Origin: Maniola hyperantus
Taxonomy: Eukaryota; Arthropoda; Insecta; Lepidoptera; Nymphalidae
Direction of reading: 5' to 3'
Length of the DNA stretch: 64,000 nt
Assembly: GCF_902806685.2 (NCBI RefSeq)
Contig: NC_048555.1
Span: 10,974,001 to 11,038,000 of the forward strand
In this document: positions 52,371 through 62,664 of the stretch, piece by piece
Position numbering within the stretch: position 1 is the first letter of the stretch
How the letters are laid out: the number at the start of each line of letters is the position of its first letter
Program-made: the position numbers and the translations under genes
The notes under the pieces: model-generated
Seen by the model: only the letters and a program-made list of their open reading frames with translations
Told to the model about the DNA's origin: nothing
The model's database searches: none

Positions 52371-52654
52371 CGTACAATGACCTTTATTTGTTTATAATTT
52401 TTTTGTGCTAATGCAAAATTGCGGGCGTGTTTGTATAGCAGGCAGGTAGGCGTAGGCTCACTAATATGAAGCCATTGACAGCGGTTGAACATTCTTTGGT
52501 TTTGCTTGGTTTATTGTTGTTACTTTTACATTGTAGATAGTTAGGTAGGTACCTAGAACTACCTACATACTGTGCTATAACTGAATATTATTATGTTGTA
52601 AGATTGTGATAACCTACCTATGTAGACAACAGGGTACTCGGGACGGACGGATAG

Positions 52655-52960
52655 ACGGACAGTGGCACCGCACCACACCGCATCGCAACGCAGCGCACCG
52701 CAGTGCACCGCAACGCACCGCACCGCAGCGTAGCGCAGCGCACCGCACCGTAGTGCAAGTAATGGTAGTACACCGCAGCGCAGCGCACCGCATGCACGGC
52801 ACCGCAGCGCACCGCACTGCAGCGCACCGCAGCGCAGCGTACCCAACACATTGCACTGCAGCGCACCGCACCACATCACACAGCAACGCACCGCTTCGCA
52901 CCGCACCGCACCGCACCGCACTACACCACACCACACCACACTACAGCGCACCGCTTCGCT
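52655..52960. repeat. CACCGCAGCG-type short tandem array
   Basis: About 300 bp of variants on CACCGCAGCG, CACCGCACCG and CACCACACCA (5- and 10-bp periods). Frames are open on both strands (118 codons plus, up to 135 minus) only because the sequence is low complexity; the peptides are repetitive Cys/Val/Arg or His/Arg/Ser strings. Confidence 0.9.
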
Positions 52961-53209
52961 GAACACAGACGAATCACAAACGCTGAATAGCGCTTATTTA
53001 ACTTTCACAATGCAGCGCTGCAGAAGCTGTATTATACTTCATATCTATGTCTCGGACGGAGTGCGAGGTACGTAGGTATAACAGTGTAGGTACATAACAA
53101 TAATACGAACTACGTGCCACTCAGCTGATCTGTGTTGTGCCGCTTCAGAGATCCTCTGGAAATATATCTTCTTAGTGTTCCGCAGTAATTGTGACGTTAT
53201 GGATCCTAG

Positions 53210-53595
53210 ACATGGTCGCTAACTATGGGCCTCATAAGAAAGCTTAGGCCTCCTCACTCGGGGTGCCAGCCAGGTAACCTCCCAGTGTGCCTAGGTGCTG
53301 CTGGTCCCTTCGGGCATCCGAGGGGAAGAGCAGTATTCGGGCCGGTGCACCCCGGTAACATGGCTAATAATCTGGGGGGAGGTTTCTCGGCGTTCCCGTG
53401 ACCCAGTCGCCAGGCGACGCGCAGGAGTGCCGCTGGGTAGTGGGTATTCCGGTCGCCTCTCGGCCGGCGAGTCCCACATACCTTCCCTCCAGTTGGTTGG
53501 CTGGCTAGTTAGCTGGCTGGCTTTCAGGAGGGGGGGGGGGGGGGGGGGGGGGGGGGTTGCGTAAACGCATTTCCCAGCGTTAAAAAAAAAAAAAA
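53210..53595 (+). mobile_element. GC-rich LINE 3' end with poly-G and poly-A
   Basis: TATGGGCCTCATAAGAAAGC at the left echoes the LINE fragment at 34,484. Then come GGTGCCAGCCAGGTAACCTC, GGCATCCGAGGGGAAGAGCA, ACCCCGGTAACATGGCTAAT and TCGGCCGGCGAGTCCCACAT, a 27-G run, GCGTAAACGCATTTCCCAGC and a 14-A tail. The poly-A end after a structured GC-rich stretch fits an R1/Jockey-like LINE tail; clade unproven. Confidence 0.5.
53530..53556 (+). repeat. 27-base poly-G tract
   Basis: Uninterrupted G run; a comparable 23-G run is at 54,860-54,882. Length is likely polymorphic or affected by sequencing error. Confidence 0.8.
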
Positions 53596-53605
53596 ATGGA
53601 GAGAG

Positions 53606-53790
53606 CTATGCTATGGCAATGGGCAGTTCACATAGCTCTAGCACCGGAAAGCGCAGCGTTGGAAGACCCCTAGTATATGGACAGACGACATGAAACGAGT
53701 CGCTAGAGGTGGCGTGTGGAAATCCCTACAAGAGATCTAGGTATATCCAGCAGTGGACGTCTATCGATTGACAATGATGGTGATAATGAT
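53606..53790 (+). pseudogene. LINE RT C-terminus, shortened
   Basis: ATGGCAATGGGCAGTTCACA, GAAAGCGCAGCGTTGGAAGA, TATGGACAGACGACATGAAA and CAGCAGTGGACGTCTATCG parallel 8,008-8,252 with internal deletions; ends in the TGATGGTGATAATGATGG tail. Confidence 0.75.
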
Positions 53791-53865
53791 GGATTAAAGT
53801 AAAATTAAGCATTATACAGGAAGGTATCTACTTACAGTTTTAATTTATAGAATACATACTCCTAG

Positions 53866-54003
53866 AGCCTCAAAACGGTTAAAGGAGCGGACTGAAATCC
53901 GAAAGGTCGCCGGTTCAATTCAAACCCCAACCGTTGCACTATTGTCGTACCCTACTCCTAGCACAAGCTTTACACTTAGTTGGAGGGGAAAGGGGAATAT
54001 TAG
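53866..54003 (+). mobile_element. tRNA-derived SINE, GATAGCTCAACGGTTAAAGG family
   Basis: AGAGCCTCAAAACGGTTAAA, GGAGCGGACTGAAATCCGAA, B-box GTCGCCGGTTCAATTC, GTCGTACCCTACTCCTAGCA, GGAGGGGAAAGGGGAATATT. Full-length, plus strand. Confidence 0.8.
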
Positions 54004-54043
54004 TCATCATGATGAACTTGACTACCTTGATTTTATTTGTCAA

Positions 54044-54276
54044 CTCGCTTATGCACGCGACTTCATCCGCGTGGACTACACGAATTTTAAAACCCTGTTT
54101 CAACTTTCACCCCCTTAGGGGTTGAATTTTCAAAAATCCTTTCTAAGCGGATGCCTACGTCATAATACTCGTATCTGCATGCCAAATTTCAGCCCGAACC
54201 GTCCAGTAGTTTGAGCTGTGCGTTGATAGATCAGTCAGTCAGTCAGTCATCTTTTCCTTTTATATAGGTATTTAGA
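54044..54276 (-). mobile_element. Helitron-like family B copy
   Basis: CTCGCTTATGCACGCGACTT to ACCTATATAAAAGG region; starts CTCG in place of CTAG at the 3' terminus. Confidence 0.8.
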
Positions 54277-54589
54277 AGATATTTTGACCCAGTTGCATGG
54301 GTCGTTGTCACGAAATAAGCTTTAAATCATTAGTTTTAATTTAGCTCCTCACTAGAATACCCAGGTGCTCAATTATTAAGCATCCCTTATATCTGGTGGC
54401 CTAATATTGACCCAGACAGGGCTCGACGACGCTATTCTAGGTCTCTACAGTCTCGGAAATCTGAATGTCTACGTAGATACCTAAATTAGATATTCAACAT
54501 TTTCCTTTTGAGTTGTCTACATTTATATAGGTAGGGTCGACATGACAATCGTTTTCCATGGGATTTTCAAAGAACTATTTAAAGCGATT

Positions 54590-54752
54590 TAGCGTTCCGG
54601 TACGATGCCGTGTAGAAACCAAAGGGACATGGGTTTATTAAAAACTGCCATACTCCTTACAGTTTAGCCCGCTTCCATCTTACACTGCATCGTCACTTAC
54701 CACCAGGTGAGATTACAGTCAAGGGCTAACTTGAACCTGAATAAAAAAACAA
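54590..54752 (+). mobile_element. SINE, GCGCAGTGG head family, 3' part
   Basis: GATTTAGCGTTCCGGTACGA, CACTTACCACCAGGTGAGAT, CAGTCAAGGGCTAACTTGAA and an A-rich tail; the head is lost. A ~30-bp Helitron A-like end (CGTGTGGGCATCATCCAG) follows at 54,757-54,790. Confidence 0.75.
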
Positions 54753-54828
54753 ACTTAAATCCACTCGGCGTGTGGGCATCATCCAGTTTATGAAGACATG
54801 GGTATTTAGATATTATCATCTATAGTAC

Positions 54829-54983
54829 GCGACAGGTCGACATGGCACTCGGGGTACCCGGGGGGGGGGGGGGGGGGGGGGGCACACCCGCACAGCGCCC
54901 GCGCTATCCCGCACCAGGTTAGCGCGGGGGCTGTGCGCCATGTGCGGGACGTCCCCACCCCGATTGCTATGTCAACCTGTCGC
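54829..54983. mobile_element. GC-rich 155-bp MITE with GCGACAGGTYGACAT ends
   Basis: GCGACAGGTCGACATGGCA at left, inverse of TGCTATGTCAACCTGTCGC at right. Inside: a 23-G run, and a strong hairpin GCCCGCGCTA / TAGCGCGGG around CCCGCACCAGG. GC content is far above its surroundings. Confidence 0.8.
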
Positions 54984-55345
54984 AGATGTCAATAGATGAA
55001 TCTACAACGGGACAAAAAGTAGACGTCCATCCCCGAGATGCGTGCTAGATCTAGACATAGCGCCAAAATCGAATTAGATTAGATTACATTTATTAATTGC
55101 AAAATTGTAGGTATGTAGGTAAAATAGTTTAGCGTATTGGCCGTGTAAAGGTAACAAACAGACAGACACAATTTCGCAATTATAAAGTTAATTGGCTTCG
55201 CCCATTTGACCAACTCCAAATCATCCGTGGGCAACTGAAATGGCACACTCGTGGTGATAAGAGTGGGCACCGTAGCGCAGTTCATTTTAGTGTTTGTTTG
55301 ACACTTTCCGTAGCTTACAACTAAATTAGGTACCTATCTCTAGCA

Positions 55346-55515
55346 TCATCATGATCATCCCATCGCCGGCTCACTACAGAGTACTATTATAATTATTCTG
55401 TGCTACAGAGCTCGGATCTCCTCTCAGAGTAAGACGGGCTTTGACCACGCTGACCAAGTGCGGACTAACAGACTTCACATACCTTTAAGAATATTACGGA
55501 GAACTCAGCCATGCA
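55346..55515 (-). mobile_element. Truncated SINE, GATCATGATG-tail family
   Basis: 3' part only on the minus strand; its broken end meets the tail of a second, full copy, so one inserted beside or into the other. Confidence 0.8.
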
Positions 55516-55835
55516 TCATCATCATCATGATCAACCCATCGCCGGCTTACTACAGAGAACGGCCCTCAGAGTGAGAAGGGTTTGGCGATATCGATAGTCT
55601 ACCACGCTGGCCAAGTATGAATTGGCAGACTTCACACACCTTTGAGAACATTATTGAGAACTCCCAGGCATGCAGGTTTCCTCAAAATGTTTTCCTTCAC
55701 CGTTAAAGCAAGTGATATTTACTTAAAACGTAAAAACTCCGAAAAGTTAGAGGTGCGTACCCGGGATCGAACCCCCCGACCTCCCATTAGGAGGCGGACG
55801 GGATAGGTATAGGCTATCATAGCTTACCTATCTCT
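55516..55835 (-). mobile_element. Full-length SINE, GATCATGATG-tail family
   Basis: Minus strand: tRNA-like head at about 55,810-55,760 (CGTCCGCCTCCTAATGGGAG, GGGGGTTCGATCCCGG), body and (ATG)n tail at 55,516. Compare 39,525-39,832. Confidence 0.85.
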
Positions 55836-57368
55836 ATACTGACAGAATTTTCCTCACATTCTCTTCTTCCAAATGCGTTTCCTTTCAAAAGGGAGTAAGA
55901 ACTCTCGTTACCAGATTTCCGTAGGTAGGTATGTCGCAGTTTTCCGAATCGTTAGTTAATCATAAAGGAAAAGTTCTTCCTTCTGAAAAGAAACGATTTT
56001 AGAAGGAGAAAATCAGAAGGAAATATTTTCTCTCAATGTAGGTACGTACGTCCTAATGTTATTTATATACTTAGGTAGGTACTAATTAAAAATTTTTCAT
56101 AGATTTTACATCAAATTTGTACAAAATACAAATCTAATAGTACCTACTACGATAGCGGAATTTCTCAGCAGGATCCCAGCGCGCATTTAAACGAGCATTA
56201 AAATCCGACGGCCATTTTTGCCAATCGCGGCAAACCGCGAATCGATAGCGTGTTCCGAATTTAAACTGTATGTCCCCGCCATTTTTGTCGGATCTAATGA
56301 ACTATTAAACTGTAATTTGGCTGCGCGATGGCTGCTAGATGGCGTTGTGCGCACGTATTGATCGCAAGGGGCAGTTCTCAAGTTCTGCCAAGTCACGGAA
56401 TGTATTGCTAGCTATTGTGGCGAAAAATGACGGGGGTCGGAGTGGGCATAGCTTTTGAGTTCCGACTCCTAGATATTAATGGCCTGCTAGCGCTAGGGTA
56501 GGCACTATAGGCTTTGTTTTTTGTATGCTCTTTTAAAGTTTTAAATATCGAAGCTTGGATTCTGAAATGTCTCTTCACATTTGAGGGTATGTTCGATAAT
56601 AAAGTGTAGTTTATGCAAATGGTTGTGGAATATACAATGAAATTAAATGTTATCTTATATGAAGACTTTAAAGCTTAAGGTGTCCTTAATTTTTAAAATA
56701 TTTTCTTTATTTCGGGAAAAATAAACTTTCTGACTAACCATAGGTTTTTGATAATAAACCTGTACAAACCAAGTTAGTTTTTCGGTTTGTTAGCAAAAGT
56801 TATTCTTACCGTTTTACTTCTTTTGTAGTACGGAATCCTCGGTGCGCGAGTCTGACTCGCACTTTTTTTATGTAGGTACCTACCCTACTTGAACAATATC
56901 TTAGACAATGATAATTTTAAGACGCAAAGATCGTCTTGAAATTATTAAACTTAAAATGACCTTATTTTTTAAAAGGTTGTTTAAAATTATTGGGCTGACA
57001 AAAAATAGTTTTCTCTGCAATAAATTTTATTAAAATATCATTTACTTATTTTACATTTTGTACAATTGTTTTTTCGTTATACTTAATGCATTTCAACTAA
57101 AATGACTGACGGAAAGGTACTCGGTTATTTCCTATCCAACAGAATCCACTATTATTTCCATCAGCCAAGATTATTTTTCCTATTTTATGTTGTGACAATT
57201 ACGAAAAACAATGAACCTCGAATTTAAATAAAAAATACTTCCAAAAATTACAAGTAGGTATGGCGTTCATCATTTTACTAGAAACTCATAGTACCTAATA
57301 CTTGGTTATAAAATATAAAATCTCCTAATCTTTATTATTATAGCGTGCAGTAAATTCTGCTTTTAAGT
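55836..57368. other. Mostly unique DNA; one CCGGCC head fragment
   Basis: 56,150-56,420 is less AT-rich than its flanks (CCGCCATTTTTGTCGGATC, GATGGCGTTGTGCGCACG), and a 69-codon minus frame there shows no domain. A ~42-bp inverse CCGGCC head (GCGAGTCTGACTCGCACTT) is at 56,827-56,868. The rest shows nothing. Confidence 0.4.
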
Positions 57369-57684
57369 CTAGGGACAAATCTAGCGTAAAGGTACCAAGG
57401 AAAATGCACGTGGAATTCGCGAAATAGATAATTACATAATAGATATTTAATTTATGCGGACAAAACCGAAGAAGAATTCCGCACGCGATTTTCCACACGC
57501 AAAATTCCGCAAGATTTCCGTATTTCTTAGACAAAGCTAGGGATAAATTTATAGTGAATATCCGTTAAATAGGTAGGTATGTACATGTGCACGAATTAAA
57601 AGCGCCACATCGACGCAGACAAAACGCCATAGAAAATTCAACTATTTTTTCCCGCTCGCGAAATTACGATAGATTTGTCCCTAG
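57369..57684. mobile_element. ~316-bp MITE, CTAGGGACAAATCTA ends
   Basis: Terminal inverted repeats CTAGGGACAAATCTAKCGTA; a degenerate third copy, GCTAGGGATAAATTTATAG, sits mid-element at 57,537. Interior has GAATTCCGCACGCGATTTTC. Confidence 0.75.
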
Positions 57685-58320
57685 CCTTAGAGTGAGTATC
57701 TCTTAAACACTGAAGTAGAAATAAACGGCACAATTAAAGCAATGCACTAGTTAAGAGTAATTTCCCTAAACAGTAGTTCCTTTTATCCCAAGTACCTACT
57801 TGTCCTAAGTAGTAATTTACTACTAACATCAAGGTATCTCGTTGTATCTGACTGGATAAGTTAACTGGTTACCACGATCCCACGAATACAGCTCCTGAAA
57901 AAATTAAAACGTTTTGGAATAATTATGTACTTATCTACTTGTTTATAGGTAGGTACTTATGGATATTTGCCATGGCGCGGTATTTATCGTTAAGCAAATC
58001 AAATTGCGCGTAAAGGCTAGAAATATTAATTACTAATATTACTAATTAAACTACAGTTTGGTAAATAAACGTCTTTTCTTTCTTTCTTTAATTATTAGCT
58101 GTTACTAAAGCTGATCTGCCTGGCTTCGCTTGCGTAAAATTTGATATACCCATATAATAGGTACATTATTATATAGTATGTTACTTCTGAATAAAGTAGC
58201 TTTCTACTGTGAAAGAATTATTAAAATCGGTTTAGCAGTTTCAGAGTTATCGATTACCTGCCAACAAACAAACAAACTTTTCCTCTAGATATTATTAAGT
58301 ATCTATAAATTACTAATAGT
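57685..58320. other. AT-rich DNA with a degraded Helitron A
   Basis: 58,110-58,285 retains GCCTGGCTTCGCTTGCGT, AAAATCGGTTTAGCAGTTTC and CAACAAACAAACAAAC in family A order (minus). Nothing else recognised. Confidence 0.4.
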
Positions 58321-58350
58321 AACTACACAAAAGGACATCACATACAAATA

Positions 58351-58356
58351 TTTATT
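58351..58356 (-). promoter_or_regulatory. Polyadenylation signal AATAAA of the olfactomedin gene
   Basis: Reads GTGAATAAATATTTG on the minus strand, about 500 bp past the last confident coding base and 140 bp past an alternative stop at 58,497. Confidence 0.5.
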
Positions 58357-58857
58357 CACATGCCTTACAAAAATTATGAAACTCATAAGCTACGTTTACT
58401 ATCAAAATTCATACTATCGTAGATAACCAACTATAATATTTCACAAAAGCGTACAAGTCAAAATAAAAAACAACCTGTATAAACAAACAAAAATTTTCAA
58501 GTTGACGTATCGTTAACAGAGATGTCGCTAGGAGTCATCAGTGAGTCTGCCCACTGAAAAGTGATGTTCATCTACTAGCACTTTAATTTAATTTGAATTA
58601 TAAAAATATAATTTAATTTTTGGAATAAAATATAAGGAACTTTTTAATTTTTGGATTTGTAAGGACCTTATCTACACGCTCAATGATTAGTTGTTTCTAC
58701 AGAATCTCGCAATCAAGGAAACCTCAATCTAGGTTCGTGAAATGGACACGAAAAGCTTCTCGCCAAGAAATATGGATGCCGCTGTTGCTCGACATTTGTA
58801 AAAAAGGACTTCTTGATAAGTCCAGTCCTAGAGTAAACTCATGAGTTGGTAGCATAT

Positions 58858-59076
58858 TTACAAAGTACTCTGTGGTTGGTAGGTTTTACCCAGTTTTACC
58901 TTATGCATGTGATCGTAACCCAGTTGCGTTGTTTTTCTGAATGGATTGGTGAATTGCAGGGACACTTCTACCGGCTTGCTGAGGTACAAGTCTATGGCCA
59001 CGGTCACTTTGCTCTCTCGTTCTGTGGCTGAGTCCAGGGCGTATAGCACTCCGCATACAATGAACATTTCGCCCAT
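58858..59076 (-). CDS. Olfactomedin gene, last recognised exon
   Basis: Follows acceptor TTCCTGTCTTCCAG. Reads MGEMFIVCGVLYALDSATER, ESKVTVAIDLYLSKPVEVSL, QFTNPFRKTTQLGYDHMHK and, if read through, VKLGKTYQPQSTL then TAA at 58,858. FIVCGVLYALDS is a core OLF motif. After HMHK lies GTAAAA at 58,899, a possible donor. Two downstream exons could join in frame: 58,827-58,726 (DWTYQEVLFYKCRATAAS..., TAG) or 58,553-58,497 (WADSLMTPSDISVNDTST, TGA). None shows the usual final OLF strand (LYxWDxGxQxTY), so the C-terminus is unresolved. Met at the exon start is internal, not a start codon. Confidence 0.75.
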   Translation of the reverse strand: MGEMFIVCGVLYALDSATERESKVTVAIDLYLSKPVEVSLQFTNPFRKTTQLGYDHMHKVKLGKTYQPQSTL

Positions 59077-59162
59077 CTGGAAGACAGGAAGTAGGCACCT
59101 ATAATCTATTTTTCCCAGGTAGGTAAACAGGTAATATTAGAGGGTCATACTAACGTCAACTC

Positions 59163-59290
59163 AGTTGTTAGCGTTGTGATCACATAAATGGGAGGTCCCA
59201 GATTCCCGGTAGGGGCAACTTAGACAATGATTTCTAAATTGTCTCCGGTCTGGTCTAGTGAAAGGCTTTGGCCGTGAAAACCTGCCAATA
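59163..59290 (+). mobile_element. SINE, GCGCAGTGG head family, in an intron
   Basis: TTAGCGTTGTGATCACATAA, GGGAGGTCCCAGATTCCCGG and GGTCTAGTGAAAGGCTTTGG align with the minus-strand copy at 1,299-1,545. The 113-codon minus frame here is a by-product. Confidence 0.6.
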
Positions 59291-59728
59291 AAAACTATAC
59301 CTTCCATTAAGCGATCCTTAGGATCGCCTGGAAGGTAGGAGATGATCGATTGCATCCCCCAGGATGAGGGGGGCGTCGCGCAAGAGAGACTCCGGCGCAC
59401 GTTTCCGTAGCCTCTTAATATGCGCCGATCTCTCAAAGAGATCGCGTATCTTGAGAAGATTTCCCCCGTGAACAAAAAAAGGTAGGAGACGATGCAATAC
59501 ATGATGGAAGCGAAGCATGCGCTGTCTTGGAAGATTAATTAGAATCATCACCACTCGATTTTTACCAGTTTTTACTAGTTACCAAAATGCAGTTTTTGTG
59601 ATTTCCCATTTATGATACCACGACGCTTACTATTGCACTACGGGGATCGTCAAAACCTAACTCAATCTATAGAGCTCGACGTATGAGACTTTGATACCTA
59701 ATATCCAAGGTTATAATTATATGCTCAC

Positions 59729-59878
59729 TTGTTTATGGTTCAAAGAGATGTTCCAAATGTAGTCGATATTGAAGTCGTCTCTGTTGGGGTCAAAGCTCAG
59801 CTTGGCGACAGCGGTGTTGTTCGACTCCGCTATTGAGTAGATTGCCCACAGGCCGTTGTCATCTGCACTGAAGTCCAC
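59729..59878 (-). CDS. Olfactomedin gene exon (50 codons)
   Basis: Acceptor TTTTTGTTGCCAG, donor GTGAGC; phase 0 at both ends. Reads VDFSADDNGLWAIYSIAESN, NTAVAKLSFDPNRDDFNIDY and IWNISLNHKQ. VDF..DDNGLW.IY is the diagnostic OLF block (usually VDLAVDENGLWVIY). Confidence 0.9.
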
Positions 59879-60164
59879 CTGGCAACAAAAACGAAGTCTT
59901 TCTATACCCTTTCTCTGATTTTTTCCATTTAACAACTAATGGTAGGGATAATAATGCAGTGGGCTCAAAGATCGATCCCAAGCAGAATATACAAGAGGCA
60001 ATTTTAGAATGTTGCAAAAAGTCGCTTGCTTAAGTCAAGTAATGCGTGTTATCAGAAATTTTTGAACTGATTACGAAATGACTAAATCCAAAATAATGGT
60101 CAATAGGAAGTGTGGGAGGAGCATTAAGAGTAATTAGAGTATGAAGAATACTATAGCTATTACA

Positions 60165-60412
60165 AATATTAAGAAGAAGACCATAAGAAGAGCAAGACAC
60201 TATGAAAAGCAATAAAATATGAAAAGCAAGACAAAATGATCAGCAAGAAAATATGAAGAGCAAGACAATAAGAACAGCAATACAATAATATGAAGAGTAA
60301 ATCAATATGCAAAGCAAGACAATAGGAACAACAGACAATATAAAGAGCAAGACATAATGAATAAGAGAATACGAAGAGCAAGACAATAAGAAGAGGAAGA
60401 CAATAGAAAGAC
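60165..60412 (+). repeat. Imperfect ~17-bp intronic minisatellite
   Basis: About twelve variants of AAGAGCAAGACAATA separated by small indels, within the intron between the 60,435 and 59,878 exons. Minus-strand frames over it read as Leu/Ser/Cys-rich strings and are not genes. Confidence 0.8.
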
Positions 60413-60434
60413 ACCACATTGCATTGCTTGTTAC

Positions 60435-60593
60435 CTGATTGTGTTGGGCACTATACAGTCTCCCATCAGCGTGGGGCAAGTGTACTGATTTGATTCTGCT
60501 CTGCGTGAGGTCGTAGCGAATGATGTCTCCTGGGTTACCAGACTCGTTCGCCTGGTAGAAGAACGATCCGCTGAACACTACATGACCGTTACC
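60435..60593 (-). CDS. Olfactomedin gene exon (53 codons)
   Basis: Acceptor TATAATTTGCAG, donor GTAACA; phase 0. Reads GNGHVVFSGSFFYQANESGN, PGDIIRYDLTQSRIKSVHLP and HADGRLYSAQHNQ. G.GHVV..GS.FY and I.RYDL are classic OLF motifs. Confidence 0.92.
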
Positions 60594-60751
60594 CTGCAAA
60601 TTATACAGTTCAAACTATTAGAGGCAATGCAAACTTTGTCTGAAGTCTGAACGTCCAGAAAATAAAAAAAAAGGTTTATCGGTACTTCACGCCTTACTTC
60701 ACCAGGCTCAGGTTCGTTCAAGAATTCTACTGGCACCTGGCATGGCTTTCA

Positions 60752-60905
60752 TCATCAGTCTATTGCTGGCTTACTACTGAACACGTGTTTCCTTTCAGAA
60801 TGAAAAGGGTTTGGCTATAGTCTATCAGGCTGGCCAAGTGCGGATTGGCTGACTTCACACATCTTTGAGAACATTATGGAGAACTCTTAGGCATAAAGGT
60901 TCCCT
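60752..60905 (-). mobile_element. SINE fragment, GATCATGATG-tail family, in an intron
   Basis: TCTATTGCTGGCTTACTACT, GGCCAAGTGCGGATTGGCTG, GAACATTATGGAGAACTC on plus are the inverse of the SINE 3' half, diverged. Confidence 0.7.
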
Positions 60906-60969
60906 CTCAATGTTTGCCGTCATCACTGCCATGCCAGTTGCCATTGGTATTCCAATTCGGTGCGTTAGA

Positions 60970-61000
60970 GTCCCGGCGGTTCACCGAGAACCGCCGGGAC
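60970..61000. repeat. GC-rich hairpin with 12-bp perfect arms
   Basis: GTCCCGGCGGTT, loop CACCGAG, AACCGCCGGGAC, within an otherwise AT-rich intron. Confidence 0.7.
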
Positions 61001-61203
61001 CGAAGCCTTGCCCTTCATCTTTATTTTTATTTATTTTGACAAAAAACAAAAGATTACAATCTTGATTTATTCGTGCTCGTAAGCGCTTTGAAGCTTGTCT
61101 GAGCACTGCACATTCCTCTTATGACTAACGCAGGTGAAATTGCTCAATCTTCAGCACCGACGCAATGCCGCCTGTTTGTAGGGTTTCGAACGGACATAGT
61201 ACA

Positions 61204-61370
61204 GTACGCGGCAGAAAGTATTGTACATCGGCCTATAGAATGACATTTCGGCTTTGTAGAGCGTTGTCCTGCCACTATATGACGTTTTGTCGGTCTCAAC
61301 GACAGAGATAATGCTCTACAAATCCGCTATCTCCTTCTAAAGGTCGATGTACATTATTTTCTGCCGCGTA
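61204..61370. mobile_element. Palindromic MITE, GTACGCGGCAGAAAGTA family, intronic
   Basis: Second copy of the 7,774-7,943 element: GTACGCGGCAGAAAGTATTG and CGATGTACATTATTTTCTGC ends. Confidence 0.8.
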
Positions 61371-61541
61371 TTGTACCTACATATTTTGGTTGAGTGTATT
61401 CAGGAATTTCACAGTTTTATTCCTTCTTCACCGTCCTGCCACAGAATCTTCTTCTTCTTTTGAGCAAGTGTGCTCCAATCTACACATCAGTGCTTTCTCT
61501 AAAGTAATTTTAGTTTTTTTAGATATGAAAGAAAAACTTAC

Positions 61542-61661
61542 AAAAAATGGCTTCTGCAGCTTATGGAACTCATCGACCTGGTCGGACTTGAAGCTAGCTT
61601 TGCTCCTGTACTCCCGAAGTCTTTCCACGTCATTCTCTTGTGTTGTCCAGAGTTTCTCTTT
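61542..61661 (-). CDS. Olfactomedin gene exon (40 codons)
   Basis: Acceptor CTTTCTCAATTACAG, donor GTAAGT; phase 0. Reads KEKLWTTQENDVERLREYRS, KASFKSDQVDEFHKLQKPFF. KLW.T......LREYRS matches the second OLF block (RIWV...LYEFRS). Confidence 0.9.
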
Positions 61662-61959
61662 CTGTAATTGAGAAAGCCAAGTTAACATTATTCCAATAGT
61701 AATCCAGTATTTATACTATTTATGCATCATTTTTATCTATAGGCCTCTAGATTTATATGCCTTTAAAAAATTTGTTTATCTAATTACCGTAAAAATCATG
61801 CCTGCGTGAAATGGTGCCAAGAATACTGGCTGCATTTTCACGCTGGACAGCTAGGTTGATCCTTTGCGCAAAAAATTAGCCAGCCGTTCTTGGGCTTCTT
61901 GTAAATATTGTTCACTAAATCTAGTACTGGAATGAAAAAGGCTGTTTGCATTGTGGTGA

Positions 61960-62045
61960 TGCAGTCTAAGGTGGAAGCGGACTACCTGAAAAGGCTATGA
62001 CCTTTTTTTAAACTCTGCCACAATATGACTGTACTGGAACGTTTA
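61960..62045 (-). mobile_element. SINE tail fragment, GCGCAGTGG head family
   Basis: GTGATGCAGTCTAAGGTGGA and AGCGGACTACCTGAAAAGGC, ending ACTGTACTGGAACGTTT; diverged copy of the 18,550-18,660 segment. Confidence 0.6.
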
Positions 62046-62064
62046 ATCATCATCATTATCTTCA

Positions 62065-62118
62065 TCATCATCAACCAAAAGACGTCCACTGCTGGACATA
62101 GGTCTCTTGTAGAGAATT
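62065..62118 (-). pseudogene. Extreme 3' end of a LINE RT ORF
   Basis: Minus strand: CTACAAGAGACCTATGTCCA, GCAGTGGACGTC, TTGATGATG, i.e. the end seen at 8,215-8,252. Confidence 0.6.
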
Positions 62119-62246
62119 TAACACACTTAAAGTACTTGATAATCACGCCTAAAGCTTCCTACGATACCAGACTAGCTAATAGCTAATTTAGAAATTATTA
62201 ATTTCCAAATTTCTTCTGCCAGCAATCGATTCTTGTACCAATATAC

Positions 62247-62344
62247 CTGACTGTCAGTGGCATTGGAGTCTCTTAACCACGCTCCAAACAATTCTTCTTT
62301 ATATCGATGGTAGACGGGTTTGCCGATGGCATATAGTTGACAAT
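62247..62344 (-). CDS. Olfactomedin gene exon, start of the OLF domain
   Basis: Acceptor AATCTGTTTTCAG, donor GTATAT; enters in phase 1 (completing an Asn codon) and leaves in phase 0. Reads CQLYAIGKPVYHRYKEELFG and AWLRDSNATDSQ. C.L...G.P......FGAW.RD is the first OLF block; the Cys is the usual partner of the one in the VCGVLY motif. NAT is a potential N-glycosylation site. Confidence 0.92.
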
Positions 62345-62664
62345 CTGAAAACAGATTTATTTGGCAATCAGCTTTTATGTAGGGCCGACATCGTAGAGGT
62401 CGTTGAATTGCTCCTCAAATTTTGTTTCTATGAAATAAGTAAACTTAGATTAATTACATTGGTTTCGCTACCGCTCGACGTATGTATGTAAAGTTTTCCT
62501 CTATTCAAATACAGAAGAAACCAAACACGAATTTATCTGAACTACAAATTGCAACAATTGATTTGGTCTTATTGCTTTGCCATTCATATTTAGATTTGGA
62601 AGCTCAAGCTATTTTACCATACCGACTCAATTTGGTATTTTCCTACTTTTGAATTTGATAAATA

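Noticed and set aside
52559..52966. Long Cys/Arg/Val-rich and His/Arg-rich frames
   Set aside because: They translate a 5/10-bp low-complexity array in several frames on both strands.
59161..59502. 113-codon minus frame in an olfactomedin intron
   Set aside because: It overlaps an antisense SINE copy, lacks splice consistency with the neighbouring exons and has no recognisable domain.
60240..60417. Continuation of the olfactomedin exon frame past 60,435 into a Leu/Ser-rich string
   Set aside because: A clear donor (GTAACA) ends the exon at 60,435 and the extension is the intronic minisatellite.
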